Under the pieces are notes generated by a model, which saw nothing but the letters and a program-made list of their open reading frames with translations, was not told where the DNA came from and did no database searches. This document shows positions 35,980-46,680 of a stretch of DNA of 64,000 nt, piece by piece. A program made the translations under genes and the position numbers. The first letter of the stretch is position 1, and every line of letters starts with the position of its first letter. The stretch lies in NCBI GenBank assembly GCA_014871385.1, contig CM026426.1:36271918-36335917 (forward strand), in the 5' to 3' direction. The DNA is from Ceratodon purpureus. Its lineage: Eukaryota; Streptophyta; Bryopsida; Pseudoditrichales; Ditrichaceae.

Positions 35980-36449
35980 GTACAGTATTTTCGTTGGACA
36001 TGGTACCCGCATTACTACGGTTAATGTGACAATACACTAGGTGATAGTCGTATTTAGAGCAGTATATATATATATATATATTGGTTGCGGAGCCGGGTGT
36101 ATGGACTTTACACTACTTCTATATGTACTTGCAAAAATTACCTCTGGTTTTAATACAATTTCATTTATGTTTTCTCGGAGTTGCATTTGTGTTGAAAGAA
36201 TTGTTAGTACTTAGATGCATCGAACTTCATATGTAGATTTTGTACATTCATTACGAGAAAGAAATTGCGAGAAGTACAATCAAAGTAAACATAAGTACAC
36301 AACGTGGAGGACAATATTGAGGAGGCAAGCACCACCGCTTAGTTAAATGTATATGATATGATAATGGTTTTCTAGAAATGGACATTCATAAAAGAGTGGC
36401 ATTCTAGGGTGCTGCACCGGAAATGCTACCTTCTAACTATCGTGCACAA
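35980..36449. other. Gap between convergent genes C and D
   Basis: AT-rich, includes a short (TA)n run near 36064-36081. It presumably holds the 3' ends of C (+) and D (-). Confidence 0.55.
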
Positions 36450-39434
36450 TCACGCCACATAATCGCTGTCGTCCTTCACTTCATGCCCACTAGGACCGGA
36501 AGAATCGTATTTGTCATCGCCATCGCTCTCGCGTACCTTCTTCACCCTCGCCTTAGTCTTCTTCTTTGACTCGAATGGGTTCAGGAATTTCTTTGGGCCA
36601 TTCGGGTCATCCAAAGGAGTTTTTGGCCTCCCAGGATTGAAAGCCAACACCTTCTGAGTCTTGTCTACAGCCTTTCGCTTGGACGTGGCTCTAGCAGGGG
36701 GTTTCTCAGGAAATATGTCCGGTTTTCCCAAAGCCAACTTCGGCCCAAAGAGATGCCCAATTGGAAGTCCGTCATCAGTAGAAAGGAGGCCCGGGTCCGC
36801 TTCTCGGGTTCGGACCAATCTCTTCCTACATTTCTCCGCTACTTCAGCAGCCTTAGCATCTGCCTTCATTTTTTTAGACAACTCAACCAACCTCGTGGAC
36901 GATTCGAACCCACCAACTTGGACCCTAGTCTTTGCAGTTCCAAACAATGTCCGAGATGCACCCGATACGGGTACGGGCACATCCTCCTTTGTAGTGGGTG
37001 GAACCATATCGTCCTTCAGGCGGTTGAAGTTTGGAGAAACAACCTTAGAAGTATCAATGGTGGGGTCTCCCTCTTTCTTTGGTACGACCAAATCCACGGT
37101 AGTATGAGAGGATCCTTCCCGGAGAATTTTATCACTGTTTAATAAACCGTCTCCATTCAGAAAAGAGGAAAGAGGAATCGTATCCTCCTCGTTGGTACCT
37201 TCTTCTTTGACATCATCATACTCGAAAGCACGCTCCATCGGCGCAGGAGAACAACGGGATTTTCCTTTCGGTGAAACCTCGAGGTCGTCGACTGGGTTGT
37301 CAATGGGGGGGTCAATTGATAGATCGTCGAAGGGTACATCAACATCAGACTCACTAGAGTAGTCAACGTCCTCGGTTTCCACGGCCTTCGGATCCTCCTT
37401 CCCCTCCAACTCCCCGTAGAACCTCCCTAAGGCACTCAACTTGGACTGGGATATTATCTTGGAATTTGTATACACAAAAACGAGGTCATTAGCCCTCTCC
37501 GGAAGTAAACGGTTTCGCTTCCTGTCGTGGACAAAGGAGTAGCTACTCCAATTCCGCTCGCATGAAGAAGAAGACAGGGGCTGAGCTAAAATCCTTTTTG
37601 CAATTGGGGAAATGAATTTACTAGCGGATCCGTATATATCCCACCAACCAGAAGGCGGCAGTTGTGACTTAGAGGAGTCACGTACATCACAAAACGGAGG
37701 ATAAGCTTCACGAAATGCAAAGAACTCTTCTATGACCACTTCCTTCAGTGTCGGAGGAGCCATCGACAACAAGACCTCCTTCGCCGATGCCATCGCATCA
37801 GTATCATTGTGAAGGTCCTCATCGTCAATAAGATAAGGGTTTAGAAGCGCAGCAGCACACTGTAAGGGTGATTTAATCATGGCTTTACGCTCATAAAATG
37901 AGTCCTCGCAGAAATCAGCATTGTCAGAGTCTAGTTTGAAGGGCTCATGGCGTAAAGAGAGGACATGCTTCTCAAGGTTGCGGAGAACGACGTAGGCTTT
38001 ACCCAATGCCGATTCCTTCGCATCAAACTCTCGTAGGGCATATACAATGGGACTCGTCATCCACTTGAAGTTTGCACATTGCTCCCAGAAAACGTCATCC
38101 AAGACAACCCTCTTAACATCGCGTGAGATCTTCGCTTTGTCACGGGCAGATAAGGTCTTCTTCGTTTTGTAGTTTCTCCAGTCAGGATCCACAACGCTCT
38201 GCTCCAATGCTCCTCGAACCTTCAATAAACGCGAAATCATAATGTAGTGCGATGCAAACCTAGTCTGACCAGGCATCAGCAAGCTAAGTTTTGCCTCGTG
38301 CTTTCGAAATACCGAGAGTGGCATTTGCCTTATCTTTATGAACTTAACCAAGTTCTTAGCCCGATCTAGGAGCTCCTTCATCCACTTCATCTTACTCCAA
38401 TCCTCCAACAAAAGGTCCATCGCATGGGCAGCACATCCTTGGACAAATATGGATGGATAGAGTGCTTGGACCAACTTTCCGGCATTAAGCATCACCGGAG
38501 CATTATCGTAGCATACTTGAATGATGTTCTGTTCTCCAACTTGTTGGATAAACTTCTCAATGACGGTTGCTACGAAGACGGCATCCTTCTCTTTCCCACT
38601 CGTGTCAACGGCTCCCAAGAATTACTCACCAGCAGGAGATACCAGCATTGCGTTTATTAGAGGGCGACTGCTTACAGAAGTCCACCCATCCAGGGCCAAC
38701 GTTCCCCCGTACTTCCTAACACTTGAAAAAATCCTATCATTCAAGGAAGTCTCCAAATCAGTCCTTGCTTGGGCTAGTAAATTTGTTCGGAGATGGTGGA
38801 AAGATGGAGGTGTGTATGATCTCTTCATGTTGGACGTCTTCAACACCGCGTCCTTGAAAGAGGCACTCCGAGCCACGTTAAACGAGATACTGTTCTCGTA
38901 AAAACATGTGGCCCATGCTTTGTCGCATTCCCGCCTCTGAGTCTCTTCGAAGCCCTCTTGAAGGGTAGATTGCCTCTTTGCCTTCAAAGGAGGGAACGGT
39001 CCACTACCTTCCCCCGGAAGAGTGGAAATGAAAGGTACACCCTCACCAAATAAAACGGGTTCATTCTTCGGAGTTGAAACCCGAGATCCAGCACATGAGT
39101 CCACATCCATGGGAGTGTTCACTCTCGGGGATATATTGCCACGAGTCACGGGGAAAGTACTCTGCTCCGACATGAATATTCAGGAGTCGTTGGGGAATTT
39201 GCCACCGCAATTCTTGAACAAGGACAGTATAGCGGGTGACAAATTAGTGCAACGACCTACTCCACTAGTCCGTAGCCCTAGGACTTTGTCATAGCCCAAA
39301 TGACTGAGCATCCGCTCAATCCTCTTTGCGAAAGTGTTCTTGCATAGCATACATTGAACCATCTCAGTCTTCTTCTTCTCCGCATCGATCATATGGACTT
39401 CGGTATACCATGGGGAGTAACTTTTAGACGCCAT
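36450..39434 (-). pseudogene. Gene D: hAT transposase (BED, DUF659, hAT C-dimerisation)
   Basis: One frame of about 995 codons on -, with ATG at 39434 (MASKSYSPW), interrupted by TGA at codon 85 and TAA at codon 271. Domains in order: BED-type zinc finger (VQCMLCKNTF…LSHLG…C) at about 20-60; DUF659 with first catalytic Asp in LALDGWTS; second Asp in VCYDNAP; C-x2-H in GCAAHAMDLL; and the dimerisation region SSSSCERNWSSYSFVHDRKRNRL with the conserved Glu. All catalytic positions are kept. A ~330-residue acidic then Lys-rich tail extends beyond the usual hAT end, with an ending like KKKTKARVKKVRESDGDD. The two stops are explained by CGA to TGA and CAA to TAA. It is the likely mobiliser of the giant element, adjacent to its right end. 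Confidence 0.85.
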
Positions 39435-39635
39435 TGGTGCACTTGATAGGTCGCCCGGAAAAACTTCAAAAAATCGGGGTACCACGTCCTCAAGAGAACT
39501 AGAGCCTCCGAAGAAGCTCCAATTCAACACACTTCTGAACGCCGCCGTTCACCATGCAACAGATACACACGTATATTAGTGCAACTAGTAGCAAATGGAG
39601 TACAATTCAGAAGTGTAATGCCAACTTTCAAGAGG

Positions 39636-39648
39636 GGTCTTTTATACT
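39636..39648 (-). promoter_or_regulatory. TATA-like box of gene D
   Basis: AGTATAAAAG on - lies about 210 nt upstream of the gene D ATG and just downstream of the GACGGCC array. Only weak GGGG/CCC symmetry flanks it, so the palindrome seen in A-C is absent or decayed here. Confidence 0.55.
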
Positions 39649-39689
39649 CATCCCATGAAATGCCAAGGGGTAAGCCCTAAAAATCAAGG

Positions 39690-40020
39690 GAGGACGGCCG
39701 TCGAGGCCGTAAGTCAAGCGAGGGGCCGTCCGATCATGGATTGTCACGGCCGTCGAAGGGGCCGTCGCCGGGGACGGCCCCTCCACCGCGGCCACGGCAA
39801 GGGGCCGTCGCCGGGGACGGCCCCCCCCACCGCGGCCACGGCAAGGGGCCGTCGCCGGGGACGGCCCCCCCCCTCCGCGGCGACGGCAAGGGGCCGTCGC
39901 CGGGGACGGCCCCCCCCCCCACCGCGGCGACGGCAAGGGGCCGTCGCCGGGGACGGCCCCTTCCCGATGCAGCCGACGGCCCCCCCCCGCTCTGCGGCGA
40001 CGGCCGCACCCTCCCCCGCA
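39690..40020. promoter_or_regulatory. GACGGCC array upstream of gene D / right subterminal region
   Basis: About five near-identical tandem units of roughly 55 bp are built on GGGGCCGTCGCCGGGGACGG with C-runs between. They lie between the right terminus and the transposase gene. The array mirrors the left-end array of gene A, so both ends of the giant element carry the motif. Confidence 0.75.
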
Positions 40021-40173
40021 ACCCTTCCTCCGCGTAGAAGGTGTGGTTTCACCCCGGGGTGAAACCTATGCGGGTGATTTTTTTTTTCTAAGTCACAGGA
40101 CGTCCTCTGGCGCTGGCGGACGTCCGCGGACGTCCCCACGTCCCGAGCGTCCCGGACGACCGTGACAACCCTG

Positions 40174-40181
40174 CCAAGGGC
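40174..40181. repeat. Right TSD (CCAAGGGC) of giant hAT
   Basis: Directly follows ACAACCCTG (40165-40173) and equals 12687-12694. Confidence 0.87.
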
Positions 40182-41790
40182 CTATCCGAACCATCCCGGA
40201 TCTCCCTCGAGGGCAATAGTAGGAGAATCGAGTGGAACGACATTCAAGGTGCCGCAGGATCCAAATCAGTCACCACGGATAGTTGGAAACCAGGTGATGG
40301 TGCCGACCAGAATTCATTCTCCCAGTTATCGAGCTCCAGCCCGGACGATTCAGGACCTGTTGCGTCAAGTGGAGGCGGAGCCGACATCTCCAGCGGCTAG
40401 CATGGCGCAGCAGAGCGTTCCGATTTCCCTTGCTCATACGGAAGTAATCCAGGCACGATCCGAAAAACGGGTGGTTACAGAAGAGATCACCCGTACCTTC
40501 CAGGCTGCATCGGCCCCGGTAGTCAAGAGTATTGGAATCCCGAGACGAGAGGGAGAACCAATCGGACCGTAGTAAGGGACCGTTCCGTCTCCACCCGAAT
40601 CACTATGGTGGTTCCGGACCGGGTGATCACTCCGTCTCCCACCTCTTAGACGCCAACCGTTAAGCCTACACCAACTAAGACCCTTGTGACGGAGTCCCCG
40701 GATATGTCATTGGATACAACGCGCCCGTTGAGGAAGAGGAAGGAGCCGGTCAAGCCAAACACGATCAACCTAGGTTCCAATGAAGACTCAGCCGAGTCGG
40801 ATTCTTCCAGGATTTCCCCATCCGGAACGACCTGAACTCTTATCCAGACCTCGACCCCAGCTAGTACCTCAACCAAGTCTCCTAAGACCCGGATCATCAC
40901 AAGGGCATTAGTCACCAAGTCCGAGGAGTAGATGGCCGAGGAAAAAGCAGCACGGCGGGCTGCACGGGCTGAGAAGGCAGGAGGGTTAGAGCCGAGGACG
41001 ACGCGGTCGAAGGACAATTGGGATAAGACAAAGAAGACAAAGACTCAGTAGATCCCTCCCTTCCTCCTTGCCACTTGTCATTTTCCAGGTTTATAGGAGT
41101 AGAAACCAGATCTAAGATCCGGATTAATCGTTGAAGTAGGATTCTAGGTAGTTGATTGAGAATTAGGGTTTTTGCTAAACCTTTCGGCGCCGCCGCTTTT
41201 GTAAAAGCCTCTGCTTATTTAAGTGGAGCAGACGATGTTGGCCGGATCCTTGTTTTTGCATAATTCCTTCTTATATTCCTTATCAGTAAAGTATTTTGTG
41301 TTTTCATTCACTATGCGTGATTTCCGTCTAAGTGTGAATGATCCGAGAAGATGATGAGAGTTCTACTGTAGAGGAGATAGAAAGGTGACAGAAGTTGTTG
41401 ACAGGACCCGGATCGTGACGATTCTGAGATTGAGTAGAAGGGTTGAGCAGGTTGTCATAGGAGTTGAAGCCTCAATTTTCTGACCTTCACACATCTCTCA
41501 CGCCGAATGGCTGTCGCTAAGGTCATAGTAGAACTCTCATCATCTTCCCGGATAGTTCTAATGTAGACCGGGAATAGTTCTACGAGGGGTACTTGATCGG
41601 GCTACCTGAACTTCCGAAGAGGTTCCGTAGTTAGTGAACAGAGGTATGGATAGTGATACTGGTCGCCTAGAGATAGCCGAATCCTCGTTCTCTCAGATCC
41701 AGATTGGTGTGTCGTTGTAGTCTCACGGACCGGAAAGAAGTACTTGTGTGACTCGCTGACCAAAGCTTTCTAGGCCAGTTGTGAGGTGGT
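40182..41790 (+). mobile_element. LTR-retroelement fossil DNA, right of giant hAT
   Basis: Decayed coding sequence (Pro/Ser/Thr-rich, then Lys/Arg-rich ending near 41050) is followed by a promoter-bearing, LTR-like segment with TTATTTAAG near 41215. It matches in character the coiled-coil coding segment left of 12686, and the giant hAT TSD lies exactly between them, so the two sides most simply belong to one broken element interrupted by the insertion. Confidence 0.55.
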
Positions 41791-41939
41791 GTCCTATAGG
41801 TAGTGCGGTGGCGTGGATGGGGAGAATGCTCCATCACCGGGGATGGAGAGGGAAGAAGGGACTACGGGAGTTGAAGAGGAACAAATGACCAGGGTAGTGG
41901 GGGGGGGAGGGAGGGGGGGAAGATAATTTGGGGGTTTAC

Positions 41940-42985
41940 AATGGCCTTTTACAAGGGGATTTTCACAAGAATGCATAGGCAAGAATTTGCCCAATATGGA
42001 GGAGAGAGAGGATGGAATGTTATGTGGTCCCCACGTTGGAGAGCCCAAGCTTGCTCACAATGTGGTTTTAGACTTGACAATAGATATTGAGGCAAAAAGG
42101 CCATTTCATAGCCATGGACAATTTCTTAACAAGCGTGGGGATATTCAGGGATCTGTTAGCACATCATATTTATGCAATAGGATTTATGAGGTCAAATTGT
42201 ATTGAATTACTGCTTGTATCAAAGAATACAAAGTCTTACAAAAATAAGGAGCAAGGGTGGATGGATTGGAGAATGCATGAGTCACAAGAAATATCATTGG
42301 TGGTATGGAAAGACAAGAAACCAGTTTTGCTTTTGTCCACGCATGCACAACCAGCAATTGCTCCAGGTTTTCTTGTTTCAATGTAACCCGGAGGAATAAA
42401 GCAATTCGAGAGGTTATTTCCACATCTCCAATGCATATGGAGTATACCACTCATATGCGCTATGTCGATGTAGTTGACCAACTACAGGCATCGTATTATA
42501 CGCAGAACACATCGCATAAATGGTGACATTGCATATTCTTCTTTCTACTTGATATGACGATTGTCAACATATTTGTGATCTATGTTGACAAATGCAAACG
42601 TGCTATACCAATTAGAAGACCAAATACACATTTGCAATTTTGGACCAAGCTATGTGAGCCATTGCTACGTGCATGGAGTGGACGGGTCAACAACAACCTA
42701 ATTCCTCAACTTCGGAGACAAGGGTTATGTGTTCCTATACTCAAAGAAGAGGAGCCCATGTGTGGTTTGCAACAAGTCAAATTTGCAGATGGGAAGAGAC
42801 CTTATTACTGTGGCCCATCTTACAGTAACATGTTTATGTGTTTCAAGAATGAGACATGTTTTGAAGAGTATCACGAAGCTCTTCGTATACAATACCTACG
42901 TAATGTAAGTCTCTCCCAAATTTTTTTTTATTATCTTTTTTTATTGGGTTTTTCATTCAACATTACTTTGACCTCCATATAAATT
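41940..42985 (+). pseudogene. piggyBac-like (DDE_Tnp_1_7) transposase remnant
   Basis: Pieces in shifting frames match the piggyBac transposase core: HNVVLDLTIDI, then KGHFIAMDNFLTSVGIFRDL, AIGFMRSN, LVVWKDKKPVLLLSTHA, YVDVVDQLQASYYTQNTSHKW and FFLLDMTIVNIFVIY. The catalytic Asp in MDNF and the VVDQL-type segment are visible. A C-terminal Cys-rich piece (CGLQQVKFADGKRPYYC…C) fits the usual zinc finger. At least two frameshifts and a stop (TGA after the HKW motif, at 42525-42527) break it. The N-terminal half is missing or unreadable. I could not find its TTAA-flanked ends. Confidence 0.65.
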
Positions 42986-43600
42986 TTGTTTGAAAAGATT
43001 TTATTTTTGTTAGTTAATATCTTCTTCTTTCCCAAAAGAAAGGATTCTAATTACTTTCAATAATTCAAGTTCTTTACCTCCGTTCTAGCGGCATGCAACT
43101 ATATGTACCTTTGTACATATATATACAAAATTATATGTATATAATTTTTATTTTATTTTACCCTAAACATATATTTTAAGTGTGAAACGTGCTCTAAAAG
43201 AAGAGTGTAATTGTGAAAAAATGACCAATGCAAAAGATTTGGTCCAATTCCCTTGTATTGAGTTCATTGTAGAGAAAATTGGGTGTTTTTAGGGTGCTCA
43301 CAGCCAATTTGTTGAAAACTGAGACCCATTTAGGTGCATGGGGAGGGGGAGCCTCTAAACTACGAGCTAAAGGCCCCAACAAAATTGGGGTCCAAAGCTA
43401 CTGTGAGGTGGAGGCGGGGGCAGGATCACACTGAAGTAGAGGGGCACCGGTTGGCAAGTAGCCGGATGTCTACTACTTGGCTAACTTCTGGATTCTTAGA
43501 CAAGTGGCCAGTTCTTACTGATCCTTCTATGCTTAGAGTGGCTTAAAGTGGCTAGAAAACCCACTGTTCCTATGCTATCGATTGGAGAGGAGGGTGTACA
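42986..43600. other. No gene seen
   Basis: AT-rich to mixed DNA with no convincing frame or repeat. Confidence 0.5.
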
Positions 43601-46600
43601 TTTTGTATTTCTACTAATCTGGTCCGGAGGACTACTCAGTACCGATTACAGGGACAAAATTTTTACTACAACGACATTATAGTCCGGCTACTCAATACCA
43701 TACCTATGCTGTCACTCTTCCGGAATAGTTTGCAGCTAGTAAAACAAGCTTTTGTCTTGTAGTTAGGAAAGAACGGGCCCTATCCAGGATTCCGACGTTC
43801 ATACGGTTGTCCGCGTCCTCGAGACTACCAGCTCCTCGGCTGCAGTACATTTTCTTTCCCCTCTACATTCCTTTTGGATGTTGAAAACTGTCAACACTCT
43901 TCGTTTCTTGCCTTTTCAATCCCTCCGGGCGCTCTCCGGAATTACTCCATTATTCAACACTCTTCCGGGTACCTACTAGAGACAATTGTACTCATAACTG
44001 GCTAGTCTAATGGACCTGCTAGACAACCGTCACTTGATACAATAGTTTCAAAAGTATATCCTCAATTGCATAGGTCAAACGGAGTACAAAACAAGGTCCT
44101 TTCCTAACGAAAGTTTTGGACTTAAGTACTATCTCCCATTGGAAGTCCTAGTGGACAAGTTGCTAGTTGAGATCCTAGAATTCCAGATCTCGGATCCCTA
44201 TAAACCCAGACCAGTGGCTGCCACCTGTTTTTAGTTACTGGAGCTAACTTCCCGGATTAGTAGCGAGGTGCAACTGAGCCCTATCCTTAATCGCTACTAT
44301 TTCATTTGGTATCTATTCTACCACTACATCCGTTCAAAACCGTGGACTCTTCCGATTCTGAGTATCCTTTACGTGTCCGAGCATCTTGAGGCGCTTTAGC
44401 AAGGGTCTAACACCAGGGGATCCTGATGTTTGTGCTTGAGGCTCTTCCACCTTCCGGGTGCATGTGGTGCGGCCACCAGGGAACGACGACAAGGTGGAAA
44501 CGCGTTCCGGGTTGAAAACGACTCGTGCCAGGTCTGACAACAGTGACGGCGTCCCCTGCACAGGATTTAACTCCGTTGTCAAACTCTCTGTGGCAATCCC
44601 CAAGACATCTCTATATCTAGGATGACAATCGCGGTGCCTTGTAAGCTTCTACCCCTTTTGAAATTGGAATCAGAACTCATGTAGGGCCTCCAAGGTCTCC
44701 GACAAAGGATCAGCTCCCTCTGGGCGACCCGGTTCCGGCCGTGTAGGAGTCCAGATCGCTTACAGAATCAAAGTTCAAATGGGTGACACTTTTGCTGGAC
44801 GCTCTTTTACGGTTGGCTTGACCGGAACCGCATGCCCTCTTAATTAGCCGGAGGGCCTTTAGGACCCGGATTCTGCTCCTTGTCCGGATCAAGACTCCTC
44901 ACTAACTCCCTCATCTTTGCCTAGGTTCTCTCCATCGCAATCGTTTGGTCGTGTATGAGGTGGAAAATGGCCTTCTGTGTGGAATCCAGATGTTGTCCCA
45001 GAAAATGCTGATACACTACACACTGGTTAGCAACGTCAAAGACCAGTGTCTCCTTCACCTCCACTACCCTGTAGACAGCGGCCGCAGCTTGGTCTCGAGC
45101 CTTGTTGAACTTTGTCCAGGCATCGTGAAGATCCTGTTGAATTTTCAGGACCCGGCCCTTCATGATCACCAATTGTTTCTCATGTTCCATACTCCGGTCT
45201 TCCAAGTCCCAGAAACTCCTTAGCTTGGCAATAGATTTTTCGACCCTACTAGACTTGCTCACGGTGATAACCTCCTCTGTCAACCAGTGCTTGCTCTTGG
45301 TAACCTCATTGAGGTATATAGCGTACTCAAACATTTGGCCGGCCAGGTGGGTCATGTCTATTCAAAGATCTCCGGTGTGCTCTAGAGGCTTGGTTGGCCT
45401 GGGGGCATCCAGGCGAACATCCGTGTCACAGAAGTTCCGGATCCATGTTCCGCTTCCGGCTCATTAGGCCGGATCTTCTGGTGATGGTGATGGTGACAGA
45501 ATTTCCTGTAGGCCATCCAAGGCTAAGGAGGAGTCAAAGTTGGATTCTGCAAACCTCTAGATATTCATCAACGGGTCGTAGGATTTCGTTTCCTCCGGAT
45601 TTAGGAGTTTGTTGCTCCAGCAGAGGTGGATCAAGAAACTCGGCAGACATGTACTAGATTTCTTTACCTTCCGGAGGTCCTGAACCTTCCAGTCGATCAT
45701 GGTCTTCATCATGATTGTTCAATCCACCTTGATCTTTCCGGCCATGACCCCGAGAATGGTGGATGCCCATTTAGCCGTCACTCACTTGGACTTCTCCAAG
45801 TAGAAAATCAGATTCAGGAATCCGATTTCCAACCGGGAGTCGGCGTCCTTGAAATCCTCCACCGTCCATTCCTCCTTAGCGTCATCCTTTCCCTTGAAGG
45901 CATTGGTAGTGAACACCCTCTCGTTCTCTGCTGTTGAGATTTCTCTAGGAAACCGTACGCCTCTCTTCAAACCTGCTCGGACTAGCGGTCCGGATCTCCC
46001 TGAATAGTCTAGAACCTCTAGTTGTCCATGACTAGAATCTCCTGTGCTATAGTAGGATCCACCCCCACGGTTTCTCTAGGAGGAGTGGATATCCCATGAG
46101 GTCCGAGTACTCGTGGAGCTTTGTCCGGTCCTCTTTGTCCGTGGAAAATAGAGGCATAACCTTCTATACCATCAACGCCGGAGCGCTTGTACCTTTCGGT
46201 TTGTTGCCTTTCCTACGACGGTCTGCCATAGTGCTAATCGACCTCACCTTCACTACGGTAACACCTGCATGCACAATCCTCACACAGTCACTCTCCTACC
46301 AGAAACACTTCCGGCTCATTGTCTCTCTCTATTGTCATAAGTACGAAGTTCAGCACCCAAGGCAAATCGAAAGGCCGTGGAGCACACCAAACAACAAAGT
46401 AGAAAAGAAAAGGATTCACTTGGCTCCTCTTCCTCCTTTTAAAGCCTTTCTCCTCCCTAGCCGTTCGTAGCCCTTCATCAAGACTAGTCGTAGCTGGCTG
46501 CGCTTAATTGCCGCCGCAACCGTCCGAGTAATGATTCCGATCTCCGTTCTGTAGTCTAATCGGATTCCGGGTAAGTCCATTCAGACTTCCAGATTAATTT

Positions 46601-46680
46601 TCCAACTCGTTCTGGCGAGAAGCTCAGCAGGTCCTTCCGGCTAAAGGATTTTCTGAGACAACCGTCTCATTAGTTAGTTA
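43600..46680 (-). mobile_element. LTR-type retroelement fossil on -
   Basis: Minus-strand decayed coding sequence includes a long helical, coiled-coil-like stretch at 45355-44921 and another segment at 45970-45600. Upstream on - (46380-46680) is an LTR-like, promoter-bearing region with a GC-rich GCGGC…AATTAAGCGC segment resembling that near 6205-6230. It appears to be a relative of the element around the giant hAT, in opposite orientation, and is broken in many places. Confidence 0.5.

Larger units (their letters stand above)
12695..40173. mobile_element. Giant (27.5-kb) hAT-type transposon with cargo genes
   Basis: The left end is CATGGTTGT (12695-12703) and the right end, read inward, is CAGGGTTGT (40173-40165). 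Both abut the identical 8-bp TSD CCAAGGGC (12687-12694 and 40174-40181). GACGTCC motifs cluster within about 100 bp of each end (12711-12745 and 40097-40140). A hAT transposase gene lies inside, next to the right end. Four genes are arranged A(+), B(-), C(+), D(-), and each sits downstream of a GACGGCC-rich array. A second transposon (16436-27102) is nested inside, so the element's own length is about 16.8 kb. The flanks on both sides are LTR-retroelement DNA. The 8-of-8 TSD next to hAT-type ends makes chance pairing unlikely. One end base differs (T versus G). Confidence 0.85.

Noticed and set aside
39628-40139. Open frames of 95-135 codons in the right subterminal array
   Set aside because: Repeat-driven and mutually overlapping on both strands.
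36450-40173. The hAT transposase as a short stand-alone hAT element
   Set aside because: No CAGGGTTGT-type left end or CCAAGGGC copy was found near 36.0-36.45 kb. The only matching end and TSD lie at 12687-12703.
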